DNA from: Pseudonocardia sp. | GTDB lineage: Bacteria; Actinomycetota; Actinomycetes; Mycobacteriales; Pseudonocardiaceae | Assembly: GCF_025465255.1 (NCBI RefSeq) | Contig: NZ_JAODNI010000121.1 | Coordinates: 1 to 64,000, forward strand | DNA: 64,000 bases | Reading direction: 5' to 3' | Shown here: positions 7,992 to 15,998 of the stretch, piece by piece | How the letters are laid out: each line of letters starts with the position of its first letter | How positions within the stretch are numbered: the stretch's first letter is position 1 | Position numbers and translations under genes: made by a program | The notes under the pieces: generated by a model | Databases searched by the model: none | Seen by the model: the letters and a program-made list of their open reading frames with translations, nothing else | What the model was told of the DNA's origin: nothing

Positions 7992-8531
7992 CTACGACGG
8001 TTTGTCGAAGTCCTCCGGCGACGCCTGGTCCAGGAACTTCCGGAACGCCTCGACCTCGTCCGGGTCGACGACCGGCTCCCCGGACTCGTCGACGGCGATC
8101 TCGTGCTCCTCCTCCTGGTCGTCCTCGACGTTCACCACCGTGAGCTCGGTGGCCCCCGCCGCGAGGACGTCCTCCTCCACGAGGATCGGCAGCTCCAGGT
8201 GCAGCGCCAGCGTGACCGCGTCGGTGAGCCGCGAGGACACGGTGACGCCGCCGTCGAGCCGCAGCTCGGCGTGGTAGATCCCGTCCCGGAGCTCGGTGAT
8301 CCGCACCCCCTCGATCCGGTGACCCAGCGCCTCGACGACGTTGCAGATCAACGCGTGGGTCTGCGGGCGTTCAGGCCGGGCGCCGCTGCGTTCCAGCTCG
8401 ACGGCCTGCGCCTCGGGGATGCCGACGGCGATCGGCAGCACCCGGCCCGGTCCGTCGGTCTCCTGCAGGACGAGCAGCGGCCGTGACCCCTGCGGGTCGA
8501 CGCCCAGTGCCATGACGCGTACCTCGGGCAC
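7992..8531 (-). CDS. Bifunctional nuclease family protein (DUF151)
   Basis: A 179-residue protein of the bifunctional nuclease (BFN/DUF151) family, whose founding members show DNase/RNase activity; the bacterial role is unclear. From the GTG at 8531 it reads VPEVRVMALGVDPQGSRPLLVLQE, then LPIAVGIPEAQAVELE, THALICNVVEALGHRIEGVRITEL, YHAELRL and VSSRLTDAVTLALHLELPILVEEDVL. These elements match the family order along its whole length. An acidic tail (DDQEEEHE, then PDEVEAFRKFLDQASPEDF) closes it. The frame is open to 8867, but homology begins at this GTG. It is divergent from the small gene at 8582, 50 bp away. Confidence 0.9.
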   Translation of the reverse strand: MPEVRVMALGVDPQGSRPLLVLQETDGPGRVLPIAVGIPEAQAVELERSGARPERPQTHALICNVVEALGHRIEGVRITELRDGIYHAELRLDGGVTVSSRLTDAVTLALHLELPILVEEDVLAAGATELTVVNVEDDQEEEHEIAVDESGEPVVDPDEVEAFRKFLDQASPEDFDKPS

Positions 8532-8581
8532 CGCCCACCCCCTTCGCGTTTGATCGCGCGGAGTGCCGGGCACACCACGCC

Positions 8582-8821
8582 ATGCTCGAGTCGACACCTG
8601 ACCACGAGTCCGCGTCCGGCGCATCTCGCGACCCCGACCAGGATCCCGCACAGAGTGACCTGGAGGACACCGTCGACGAGATGGAAGAACGGGTCCTCGG
8701 CCACACGGTGGACCAGGTCCGGGACGAGGACGACGCCGAGACCCCCGCCGAGGAGCAGGATCTCGACCCGGACGACGGCGGAACGGGCGCCGGCCGGGGC
8801 CCGGGCGCCGAACCCGCCTGA
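8582..8821 (+). CDS. Small acidic protein, unknown
   Basis: 79 residues, very rich in Asp and Glu (for example DLEDTVDEMEERVLGHTVDQ and DEDDAETPAEEQDLDPDD), no Cys, no hydrophobic segment, probably disordered around one amphipathic helix. No family is recognised. A real gene is supported by an ATG, codon positions with the expected GC-rich third base, and a strong hairpin starting 6 bp after the stop. It is divergently placed from the bifunctional-nuclease-family gene. Confidence 0.55.
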   Translation: MLESTPDHESASGASRDPDQDPAQSDLEDTVDEMEERVLGHTVDQVRDEDDAETPAEEQDLDPDDGGTGAGRGPGAEPA

Positions 8822-8826
8822 CGGCT

Positions 8827-8868
8827 CGTGCGCGGTGGGTGGTGCCGGGGCACGGCCCACCGCGCACG
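8827..8868. terminator. Bidirectional terminator between convergent genes
   Basis: A 14-bp stem (8827-8840 with 8855-8868, one G-T pair) lies in the 54-bp gap between the small acidic gene (plus) and the clpC-like gene (minus). The loop contains a second short GTGCC/GGCAC stem. The outer arm begins CGTGCGCGG, shared with the hairpins at 11420 and 17233. Confidence 0.75.
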
Positions 8869-8875
8869 ACCGACG

Positions 8876-11404
8876 TCAGCTGCTACCGGTGACCTGCAGA
8901 TCCAGCTCCCCCTCCCGCACGTCGACGTGCACCGCGCCGCCGTTCTCGATCTCACCCGAGAGCATGAGCGAGGCCAGCCGGTTGTCCAGCTCGCGGCGGA
9001 TCGTGCGGCGCAGCGGGCGGGCCCCGAACTCCGGCTGGTAGCCGCGCTCGGACAGCAGCGAGATCGCGTCCGGGGTGATGTCCAGCTCGATGTCCCGCTC
9101 GGCGAGCCGGGCGCGCACCTCGTCCAGCAGCAGCTCGGTGATCGTGCTCAGCTGCTCGGGCTCCAGGCGCCGGAAGACGATCGTCTCGTCGATCCGGTTG
9201 AGGAACTCGGGCCGGAACACGTCGCGCAGCCGCGGCAACAGGCGTTCCCGCAGCACCGCGTCCTCGCGGGAGCCCTCGTCGGACTGTCGCTCGGCCGTCG
9301 AGCCGAAGCCGAGCGTCGCGCCGCGGCTGGTGATCAGCTCGGACCCGACGTTGGACGTCATGATGATCACGGTGTTGCGGAAGTCCACGGTGCGGCCCTG
9401 GCCGTCGGTGAGCCGCCCGTCGTCGAGGACCTGCAGCAACGTGTTGAACACGTCCGGGTGGGCCTTCTCGATCTCATCGAGCAGCAGCACCGAGTACGGC
9501 CGGCGGCGGACGGCCTCGGTCAGCTCGCCGGACTCGCCGTAGCCGACGTAGCCGGGCGGGGACCCGACCATCCGCGCGACGGTGTGCCGCTCCCCGTACT
9601 CGCTCATGTCGAGGCGGACCATCCGGTCCTCCTCGCCGAACAGCGCCACGGCGAGCGCCTTGGCGAGCTCGGTCTTGCCGACGCCCGTCGGGCCGAGGAA
9701 GAGGAAGCTGCCGACGGGCCGGTCAGGATCCGCCAGCCCCGTCCGGGACAGCCGGATCGCCTCGGCGACGGCGTGCACCGCCTCGTCCTGCCCGACGATC
9801 CGCTTGTGCAGCTCGTCCTCCAGGCGCAGCAGGCGTTCGCGCTCGGTCTCGGTCAGCTGCGAGACGGGGATGCCGGTGGAGCGGGCCACGACGTCCGCGA
9901 TCTCCTCGACACCCACCTCCGGCACGCTCCCGGGACCCCCGCGCGTCGCCGCCAGCTCGGCCCGGACCTGCGCGATCTCGTCCCGCAGCTCCACCGCGCG
10001 CTCGAACTGCTCGTCCGCGACCGCCTGGTCCTTGTCCCGGATCAGCTGTTCGAGGCGCTGTTCGAGGCCGCGGCGGTCCGTCGACGGCGTGCGCGTGCGC
10101 AGCCGCACCCGGGCCCCGGCCTGGTCGACGAGGTCGATGGCCTTGTCCGGCAGGAACCGCTCGGTGATGTACCGGTCGGACATCTCGGCCGCCGCCCGGA
10201 GGGCGTCCTCGGTGTAGCGGACCTGGTGGTGGGCCTCGTAGCGGTCGCGCAGGCCGCCGAGGATCGCGATCGTGTCCTCGACGCTCGGCTCCGGCACCAG
10301 GACGGGCTGGAAGCGACGGGCCAGCGCGGCGTCGGACTCGATGTGGCGGCGGTACTCGTCGAGCGTCGTGGCGCCGATGACGTGCAGCTCGCCGCGGGCG
10401 AGGGCGGGCTTGAGCATGTTGCCCGCGTCCATGCCACCGCCACCGCCACCGCCGTCGCCACCGCCGCCGCCGGCGCCGGCGCGGACCATGGTGTGCAGCT
10501 CGTCGATGAAGACGATGAGCTCCGCCGAGTGCGCGCGGACCTCCTCGATGACGGAGCGCATGCGCTCCTCGAAGTCGCCCCGGTACCGCGTTCCGGCGAC
10601 GACACCGGAGAGGTCGAGCTGGACGACGCGACGGTCCTTGAGGGTGTCCGGCACCTCGCCGTCGGCGATGCGCTGGGCGATGCCCTCGACCACTGCGGTC
10701 TTGCCGACACCCGCCTCGCCGACCAGCACGGGGTTGTTCTTGGTGCGCCGGGACAGTACCTCGATCGTCTGCTCGATCTCGTCCTCGCGGCCGATGACGG
10801 GGTCGAGACTGCCGCCGCGGGCGGCGGCCGTGAGGTCCTGGCCGTACTGGTCCAGGGTCGGCGTGCTGCTCGGTCCCTGCTGTTCGGCGGCCTGCAGGGG
10901 CTGGCCCCGCGTGGCCGCCGCGGGGGTGAACCGCGCCTCGGCCAGCAGCCGTCCGGCCGCGGACTCGTCGTTCGAGGCCAGGGCGAGCAGCAGGTGCTCG
11001 GGGCCGATGTAGGTGGCGCCGAGCGAGCGCGAGATCTGGTGTCCGTCGAGCAGCGCGCGCTTCGCGGCGGGCGTCAGGACGGGGGGCCGGCCACGGGACC
11101 GGCCGCGCGGCAGGCCCTCCTCGAGGGCCTTGATCAGGGTGTCGGGGTCCGTCCCCGCCCTGGTCAGCCACTGCCGGGTGGGTTCGAGCCGGGCCGCGGC
11201 GAGCAGCATGTGCGTCGCGTCCAGATCGGCGTCACCGCGTTCTATCGCCTCGCGCGCGGCGGCCGCCATGATCTCGCGGGACCCCGCGCTCATCAGGCGG
11301 GTCAGGTCGATCCGGTGCGCCGGGCCGCGGGGGTCGCCGGGACCCATGTGCGGGAACTGGTCCCCGGGGTCCGGAGGGCCTCCCGGCCCGAAGAAGCCGG
11401 TCAC
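8876..11404 (-). CDS. ClpC-type AAA+ ATPase with Gly-rich insert
   Basis: An 842-residue Clp/Hsp100 protein that would unfold substrates for ClpP or act as a chaperone in the cytosol. Order: an unusual Pro/Gly-rich start ([12 protein letters not shown]), a double Clp-N repeat (~30-170), AAA1 with Walker A GEAGVGKT and Walker B VFIDELHT, a coiled middle segment with a UVR-like [20 protein letters not shown] stretch, and AAA2 with [22 protein letters not shown] and SNVGSE. The C-terminal D2-small domain ends QVTGSS. A poly-Gly run (residues ~305-322) sits just after AAA1 Walker B. The GTG at 11404 has GAGAGGAG upstream. ClpC versus ClpB/ClpE assignment rests on the middle segment; no ClpP lies nearby. 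Confidence 0.88.
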   Translation of the reverse strand: MTGFFGPGGPPDPGDQFPHMGPGDPRGPAHRIDLTRLMSAGSREIMAAAAREAIERGDADLDATHMLLAAARLEPTRQWLTRAGTDPDTLIKALEEGLPRGRSRGRPPVLTPAAKRALLDGHQISRSLGATYIGPEHLLLALASNDESAAGRLLAEARFTPAAATRGQPLQAAEQQGPSSTPTLDQYGQDLTAAARGGSLDPVIGREDEIEQTIEVLSRRTKNNPVLVGEAGVGKTAVVEGIAQRIADGEVPDTLKDRRVVQLDLSGVVAGTRYRGDFEERMRSVIEEVRAHSAELIVFIDELHTMVRAGAGGGGGDGGGGGGGMDAGNMLKPALARGELHVIGATTLDEYRRHIESDAALARRFQPVLVPEPSVEDTIAILGGLRDRYEAHHQVRYTEDALRAAAEMSDRYITERFLPDKAIDLVDQAGARVRLRTRTPSTDRRGLEQRLEQLIRDKDQAVADEQFERAVELRDEIAQVRAELAATRGGPGSVPEVGVEEIADVVARSTGIPVSQLTETERERLLRLEDELHKRIVGQDEAVHAVAEAIRLSRTGLADPDRPVGSFLFLGPTGVGKTELAKALAVALFGEEDRMVRLDMSEYGERHTVARMVGSPPGYVGYGESGELTEAVRRRPYSVLLLDEIEKAHPDVFNTLLQVLDDGRLTDGQGRTVDFRNTVIIMTSNVGSELITSRGATLGFGSTAERQSDEGSREDAVLRERLLPRLRDVFRPEFLNRIDETIVFRRLEPEQLSTITELLLDEVRARLAERDIELDITPDAISLLSERGYQPEFGARPLRRTIRRELDNRLASLMLSGEIENGGAVHVDVREGELDLQVTGSS

Positions 11405-11419
11405 GTGAGTACTCCTCTC

Positions 11420-11469
11420 ACCTCGTGCGCGGGCACCGCCGCCGGGGCGACGGCGCCCGCGCACGAGGT
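11420..11469 (-). terminator. Hairpin filling the gap between the PfpI gene and clpC
   Basis: A perfect 15-bp stem (11420-11434 with 11455-11469) starts at the base next to the PfpI stop codon and ends just before the clpC ribosome-binding site. It can act as terminator of the upstream gene. Because it fills the 65-bp gap it leaves little room for a clpC promoter, so read-through or attenuation is possible. It shares the CTCGTGCGCGG arm with other hairpins here. Confidence 0.65.
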
Positions 11470-12045
11470 TCAGCTCGTCGCGCCCTCGTCGTGCATCTCG
11501 TGCGTACCCTCGGCGAACTCCTCGACGACCTTCGCGCAGAACGCGGGCAGGTCGTCCGGGTTGCGGCTGGAGACGAGTCCCTTGTCGGTGACGACCTCCT
11601 CGTCCACCACGGTGCCGCCCGCGTTGCGGATGTCCGTGCGCAGGCTGGGGAACGACGTCAGGGTGCGCCCCCGAACGAGGTCCGCCTCCACGAGCGTCCA
11701 CGGCCCGTGGCAGATGACGCCGACGGGCTTGCCCGCCGCGAACACGTCCTTGACGAAGGTGAGCACGTCCGCGTCCATGCGGAGCCGGTCCGCGTTGACG
11801 GTGCCGCCCGGCATGAGCAGCGCGTCGTAGTCGTCGGCCGAGACCTTCGACGCGACCTTGTCCACCGGGTAGGTGCCCGCGGGGACGATGTCGCTGTTCA
11901 TGGCCTGGATCGCGTCGTCGGAGATGGACACGATCTCCGTCGTGGCGCCCGCGTCCTCCACCGCCTTCCGCGGCCGGGTCAGCTCGACCTCCTCGACACC
12001 GTCCGTCGCCAGGATCGCGACGCGCCTTCCGGTCAGCGTGCTCAT
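11470..12045 (-). CDS. DJ-1/PfpI family protein (YraA/YhbO type)
   Basis: 191 residues of the DJ-1/PfpI superfamily, with the fold and nucleophile-elbow Cys of class I glutamine amidotransferases. Members act as stress-related deglycases, glyoxalases or cysteine peptidases. Seen: RRVAILATDGVEEVELTRPRKAVEDAG, the conserved early Glu in GVEEVEL, YDALLMPGGTVNADRLR, and the nucleophile motif GVICHGPWTL followed by GRTLTSFPSLRTDIRNAGG. ATG at 12045 with a GAGAGGAG ribosome-binding site. It lies between the F420 oxidoreductase gene and clpC on the same strand; the stress-protein pairing with clpC is suggestive only. Confidence 0.9.
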   Translation of the reverse strand: MSTLTGRRVAILATDGVEEVELTRPRKAVEDAGATTEIVSISDDAIQAMNSDIVPAGTYPVDKVASKVSADDYDALLMPGGTVNADRLRMDADVLTFVKDVFAAGKPVGVICHGPWTLVEADLVRGRTLTSFPSLRTDIRNAGGTVVDEEVVTDKGLVSSRNPDDLPAFCAKVVEEFAEGTHEMHDEGATS

Positions 12046-12082
12046 GCGTTCTCCTCTCGTGGGTCGTGGGGGTGTACCCCGC

Positions 12083-13093
12083 TCAGCGCCCGCTACGCAG
12101 GCCGATCGCCGGCTCCTTGGCCTCGCCGAACTCCTCCCGCAGCGCGGGCAGCAGCTCGTCGCGGGCGAAGTCGCAGAACGCGGGCTGGGTCTCCCCACCC
12201 ACCTGGGCGAGGGCGACGTGGGTGAACCCCGCGTCGACGAACGGCCGGACCGCCTCGACGTGCGCGGACACGTCCGGCCCACACGGGAACGCCTGCGCGA
12301 CGTCCTCCCTCCGCACGAACGAGGTCGCGGCGGCGAACCCGGCGGTGCCCGGAAGCTCCGCGTTGACCTTCCAGCCGCCCGCGAACCACCGGAACAGCTC
12401 GTGCGCCCGCTCCACCGCGGTGTCCCGGTCCGGGTCCCAGCTGATCGGCTGCTGGCCGATCTTGGGCAGCTCGGCCCCGGCAGCCCGGTCGAAACCCTGC
12501 ACCAGCGCGGGTTCGGGCTCCACCGCGACCATCGCGTCGCTCACCGGGGCGAAGTGCTCGATCGACTGCGTGCCGGACACCGCGACGGCGATCGGCACGC
12601 CGCCGTCCGGGACGTCCCAGAGCTTCGCCGAGTCCACCCGGTAGTGCTTGCCGACGAAGTTGACGTAGCCGCCCCCGAAGAGCTCGCGGATGATCACCAC
12701 GGCCTCGTCGAGCATCTCGTGCCGGACGTTCGCCGGGGGCCAGCCCTGCCCGACGACGTGCTCGTTCAGGTTCTCCCCCGCGCCCAGCCCGAGGGTGAAG
12801 CGGCCCTCGGCGAGCAGGGCGACCGTCGCCGCCTTCTGCGCCACGACAGCCGGGTGGTACCGGATCGTCGGGCACGTCACGTAGGTCATCAGCCCGACCC
12901 GCTCGGTGGCCGTGGCGACCGCGCCGAGCACGCTCCAGGCGTACGGCGCGTGCCCCATGGAGTCCAGCCAGGGGAAGTAGTGGTCGCTGATGACCTCGAA
13001 GTCGAAGCCGGCCCGTTCCGCGGCGACCGCGTCCGAGACCAGCTCGCGAGGGCCACGCTGCTCGCAGAGAAGGGTGTATCCGAAAGCCGTCAT
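12083..13093 (-). CDS. F420-dependent LLM-class oxidoreductase (glucose-6-P dehydrogenase-like)
   Basis: 336 residues of the luciferase-like monooxygenase superfamily, subgroup using coenzyme F420. Seen from the ATG at 13093: MTAFGYTLLCEQRGP, FDFEVISDHYFPWLDSMGHAPYAW, GLMTYVTCPTIRYHPAVVAQKAATVALLAEGRFTLGLGAGENLNEHVV (F420 and barrel-core region), and PIAVAVSGTQSIE. The ISDHY...GHAPYAW and GAGENLNEH elements match the F420-dependent glucose-6-phosphate dehydrogenase branch, though the true substrate is unknown. It is divergent from another F420/FMN-type protein, with a 44-bp gap, so the pair may share control. Confidence 0.88.
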   Translation of the reverse strand: MTAFGYTLLCEQRGPRELVSDAVAAERAGFDFEVISDHYFPWLDSMGHAPYAWSVLGAVATATERVGLMTYVTCPTIRYHPAVVAQKAATVALLAEGRFTLGLGAGENLNEHVVGQGWPPANVRHEMLDEAVVIIRELFGGGYVNFVGKHYRVDSAKLWDVPDGGVPIAVAVSGTQSIEHFAPVSDAMVAVEPEPALVQGFDRAAGAELPKIGQQPISWDPDRDTAVERAHELFRWFAGGWKVNAELPGTAGFAAATSFVRREDVAQAFPCGPDVSAHVEAVRPFVDAGFTHVALAQVGGETQPAFCDFARDELLPALREEFGEAKEPAIGLRSGR

Positions 13094-13125
13094 GGCGGGG
13101 GCGGTACCCGCGGCCCCGGCTCCCG

Positions 13126-13131
13126 TAACGT
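13126..13131 (+). promoter_or_regulatory. Candidate -10 box (TAACGT), leaderless arrangement
   Basis: TAACGT lies 6 nt before the ATG at 13138. A sigma-70-type start about 7 nt downstream of the box would fall on the start codon. No ribosome-binding site is visible. No convincing -35 hexamer is seen. Confidence 0.45.
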
Positions 13132-13137
13132 CCGGCC

Positions 13138-13536
13138 ATGGCCACCCCACCGCTTCCCGGCCCGATGCTCGAGCTCCTGCGCCGGGCCAGCCCCTGCTAC
13201 CTCGCGACCGTCATGCCGGACGGCTCCCCGCAGCTCACCCAGACCTGGGTGGACACGGACGGCACGCACATCCTGATCAACTCCGTCCGTGGCCACCAGA
13301 AGGTCCGCAACATCGAGCGGGACCCGCGGGTGGCGGTGAACGTGTCCGATCCGGACGACCCCGCCCGGTACTTCGGGATACGCGGCCGGGTCGTCGACGT
13401 CACCACCGAGGGCGCGGTCGAGCACATCGAGTCCTTGGCGCAGCGCTACCTCGGCGGCCCCTACCCCTGGTACGGCGGCCGGAACGAGACGCGGCTGCTC
13501 CTGCGGATCGAGGCGGACTCGGTCCTCGCGATGTAG
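13138..13536 (+). CDS. F420/FMN-dependent split-barrel oxidoreductase (PPOX class)
   Basis: 132 residues of the pyridoxamine-5'-phosphate-oxidase-like split beta-barrel, the actinobacterial type that binds F420 or FMN. Seen: LRRASPCYLATVMPDGSPQLTQTWVDTDG, the turn HILINSVRGHQKVRNIERDPRVAVNVSDPDDP, FGIRGRVVDVTTEGAVEHIESLAQRYLG, and a terminal RLLLRIEADSVLAM. The RGHQKVRNIERDP stretch is the phosphate- and cofactor-binding arm. The ATG agrees with the full family length. It is divergent from an F420 LLM oxidoreductase. Confidence 0.9.
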   Translation: MATPPLPGPMLELLRRASPCYLATVMPDGSPQLTQTWVDTDGTHILINSVRGHQKVRNIERDPRVAVNVSDPDDPARYFGIRGRVVDVTTEGAVEHIESLAQRYLGGPYPWYGGRNETRLLLRIEADSVLAM

Positions 13537-13588
13537 CCGTGCCGGGGTGGCACCCGGGCCAGGAGCGCCTACCGGGCAGACTGGCGCC

Positions 13589-14251
13589 ATGCTGCTGGCC
13601 GACGAGCGGGCGTCGATCGTCGGGTACTGCCGCCGGATGGACGCCGACGGGCTCACGGTCGGGACGTCGGGGAACCTCAGCGTGCGGGTCGGCGACCTGG
13701 TGGTGGTGACGCCCAGCGGCGTCGACTACGCGACGCTCACCCCGGGGGACGTGTGCGTGCTCGACCTCGACGGCGGCCCGGTCGACGCGCGGTGCGAGCC
13801 CTCGTCGGAGGTGCCCATGCACCTGGCGGTGTACCGGGGGACGGACGCCCGGGCCGTCGTCCACACACATCCGCTCCACGCCACGGCGCTGTCCACGCTG
13901 CTCGACGAGCTGCCGCCGATCCACTACCTCGTCGGGCTGCTCGGCGGGCCGGTGCGGGTGGCGCCCTACGCCACCTACGGTTCCGCCGAGCTGGCCGAGG
14001 CGAGCGTGCGCGCGCTCGAGGGCCGGTCCGCGGTGCTGCTGCGCAACCACGGCGCGACGACGTACGGCGCCACGCTTGCGGAGGCGTACACCCGTACGAC
14101 CTACCTGGAGTGGCTCTGCCGGCTCCACCACCAGGCGTCGCTCCTCGGGACGCCGAGCCTGATCCCGCCCGACGAGCTCGAACGCGTCACCGCGAAGCTC
14201 CGGACCTACGGGCGGCATCCGGGCACGCGTCCGCCAGAATCCGCGGGATGA
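13589..14251 (+). CDS. Class II aldolase/adducin family protein (fuculose-phosphate aldolase-like)
   Basis: 220 residues of the zinc-dependent class II aldolase/epimerase fold, which cleave sugar phosphates such as L-fuculose-1-phosphate, or epimerise L-ribulose-5-phosphate. Seen: GLTVGTSGNLSVRVGDLVVVTPSGVDYATLTPGDV (phosphate-binding SGN and TPSG loops), SSEVPMHLAVYRG with the catalytic Glu position, VVHTHPLHATALS (two of the zinc His) and LLRNHGATTYG with the third His. All metal ligands are present. ATG at 13589. Its stop overlaps (ATGA) the start of the collapsed hydrolase gene, so both were probably one operon. No sugar-kinase gene is adjacent, so the substrate is unknown. Confidence 0.9.
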   Translation: MLLADERASIVGYCRRMDADGLTVGTSGNLSVRVGDLVVVTPSGVDYATLTPGDVCVLDLDGGPVDARCEPSSEVPMHLAVYRGTDARAVVHTHPLHATALSTLLDELPPIHYLVGLLGGPVRVAPYATYGSAELAEASVRALEGRSAVLLRNHGATTYGATLAEAYTRTTYLEWLCRLHHQASLLGTPSLIPPDELERVTAKLRTYGRHPGTRPPESAG

Positions 14252-14560
14252 CCACCACCTTCGTCCTCGTGCCCGGGGCCGGCTGCACGTCCGCGGTGTG
14301 GGCCCCGACGGTCCGCGAGCTCACCCTGCGCGGGCACCGCGCGCTCGCCGTCGACCTTCCCGGGCACGGGTTCGGCGCCACCTACGTCCGGCCCACCGAC
14401 GACTCGGCGCTGCCGCTCGCCGTCCAGGACTGATGATCGCCGAGGGCGACGCGCTCACCCGGAGAACCCGTTCGACGTGCACTCCCTGGCGAGCTCGCAC
14501 GTCCGCTTCCAGCTGCACCCGGACGTGTTCGTGACGATCCTCGACGGGCTCGCGCACTAG
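14248..14560 (+). pseudogene. Alpha/beta hydrolase gene reduced to its two ends
   Basis: The ATG at 14248 starts a typical alpha/beta hydrolase N-terminus: TTTFVLVPGAGCTSAVWAPTVRELTLRGHRALAVDLPGHGFGATY, with the HG-like oxyanion loop changed to PG. After 61 codons the frame stops at 14433. In another frame 14462-14560 reads ENPFDVHSLASSHVRFQLHP followed by DVFVTILDGLAH and a stop, which looks like the C-terminus of the same family with its late His region. The ~150 residues carrying the Ser nucleophile and acid are gone. An internal deletion plus frameshift is the simplest explanation. Confidence 0.65.
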
Positions 14561-14570
14561 TTCCTGCAGG

Positions 14571-15731
14571 TCAGCCGGGCGACGCCAGACCCTCGACCGC
14601 CCCGACGACGACCTCCGCCCCGGGCAGCTCCGCGGCCTCGTCGGCGAGGATCCGGGCGGCCCCGGCGAAGGCGGGTTCGCGCAGCACCCGCAGCGTCGCG
14701 GCGCCGATCTCCGCGGGCGTCGCCGTCAGGGGGTCGAGGACGAGCCCGGTCCCCAGGTCCGCGACCCGGCCGGCGTTGCGGTCCTGGTCCGCGCCCAGCG
14801 GCAGCACCACCACCGGGACGCCGTGGGCGAGCGCGCCGATCACCGTCCCCGAGCCGCCGTGCGACACCACCGCCGCGCAGTGCGGCAGCACCCCGGCCTG
14901 CGGGACGAACGACGCGACGTGGACGTGCGGCGGCCGCGGCCCGACCTCCGACGGGCGGACGTGCCGGCCCACGGTGAGCAGGACGTTCACCGGGAGCGCG
15001 CCGAGCCCCGCGGCGAGCCGGGAGAAGAGGTCTCCGGACTCGGTGTCGAAGATCGTGCCGAGGGTGGCGTAGACGATCGGGGCGCCGGGCCGGGCGACCG
15101 GCCAGGGCGGCGGGGCCCTGCCGCCCGCCCTTGCGGGGCACACGCCCGGCGGGCGGATCGACACGGCGGTCGGCGGCAGCGGGTGCCCCGGGTCCCGGAA
15201 CCCCGGCGGGAACGGTGCGACGACGAGGTCCCGCGCCGGCATCGCCAGCCCCGGGTCCGGCGGCAGCCCGGACTCGCGCCGCAGCGCGTCGAGGGCCGGG
15301 GCAACCACCTCCGGCCGCACGAACGATCCCGCGGCCGTGACCAGCACCGTCGCGGCCCGGACCCCGAACCGCTCCGCCGCGACCATCGCGCCGAAGTCGA
15401 TCTCGTCGCAGACCAGGACGTCCGGCACCCAGTAGCGGCACAGCGCGAACACGTCCGTGGCCCGGCGACGGGCGGTGCGGCCGGCGAACCCGCGGCGCAG
15501 CGAGTCGTCCTCCCGGTCCGTGTCGTACGCGAGCAGCGGGAAGCGCTTCCCGGTGTCCCCCAGGTCCTCGCCGGTGGCGAGGAAGGGGAACCCGGCGTCG
15601 AGCACCGCCTGCCCCATCGACGGCTGCCCGGTCACCAGCAGCGAGTGCCCGGCCGTCTCGAGCGCACGCGCGACCGGCAGCAGCGGCTCCAGATGGCCAC
15701 GACCGCCGACGAAGGACACGAGCACCCGCAC
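14571..15731 (-). CDS. Macrolide-type glycosyltransferase (GT1, UDP-glycosyltransferase-like)
   Basis: About 386 residues of the GT-B fold used by glycosyltransferases of natural products and xenobiotics. Seen: start VRVLVSFVGGRGHLEPLLPVARALETAGHS (acceptor domain loop), a middle VIYATLGTIFD strand opening the C-terminal domain, and the donor-binding region VHVASFVPQAGVLPHCAAVVSHGGSGTVIGALAHGVPVVVLPLGADQDRNAGRV. The HGGSGT and DQxxNA elements that bind the nucleotide and sugar are intact. I chose the GTG at 15731 where homology begins. There is no polyketide gene nearby. It converges on a decayed hydrolase gene and its start faces a LysR fragment, so it may be an insertion. Confidence 0.88.
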   Translation of the reverse strand: MRVLVSFVGGRGHLEPLLPVARALETAGHSLLVTGQPSMGQAVLDAGFPFLATGEDLGDTGKRFPLLAYDTDREDDSLRRGFAGRTARRRATDVFALCRYWVPDVLVCDEIDFGAMVAAERFGVRAATVLVTAAGSFVRPEVVAPALDALRRESGLPPDPGLAMPARDLVVAPFPPGFRDPGHPLPPTAVSIRPPGVCPARAGGRAPPPWPVARPGAPIVYATLGTIFDTESGDLFSRLAAGLGALPVNVLLTVGRHVRPSEVGPRPPHVHVASFVPQAGVLPHCAAVVSHGGSGTVIGALAHGVPVVVLPLGADQDRNAGRVADLGTGLVLDPLTATPAEIGAATLRVLREPAFAGAARILADEAAELPGAEVVVGAVEGLASPG

Positions 15732-15798
15732 ATGCCGATCATGTCGCGGATCGCGAACCCGCGGGGCGAAGACGCTCCTCCCGCAGCGCGCTCCGCCG

Positions 15799-15984
15799 GT
15801 CTCACTGGTCAGCGCCGGTGTCGGGGTCGGGCTGGTGCTCGACCCGGCCGACGAGCTGGCGGTGCCGGGGGTGGTGCTGCGGCCGCTGACGAGCGAGCAC
15901 GTTGTGCCGCTGGGGCTCGCGTGGCGCACGGACAACCCGAACCCCGTCCTCCCCTCCCTGCTCGCTGCCGCCCAGGCGCTGTGA
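15799..15984 (+). pseudogene. LysR-type regulator remnant (last ~60 codons)
   Basis: An isolated plus-strand stretch of 61 codons reads VSLVSAGVGVGLVLDPADEL, then AVPGVVLRPL, VPLGLAWRTDNPNPVLPSL and LAAAQAL before a stop. This is the normal C-terminal end of a LysR-family effector-binding domain (the VxAGxGVxLVP strand, VVxRPL, LAWRxDNPxP). Nothing upstream in any frame gives the HTH or the rest of the effector domain, and the divergent glycosyltransferase gene starts 68 bp away. Its former target genes cannot be told. Confidence 0.65.
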
Positions 15985-15998
15985 GATCGGCCCGGTGG

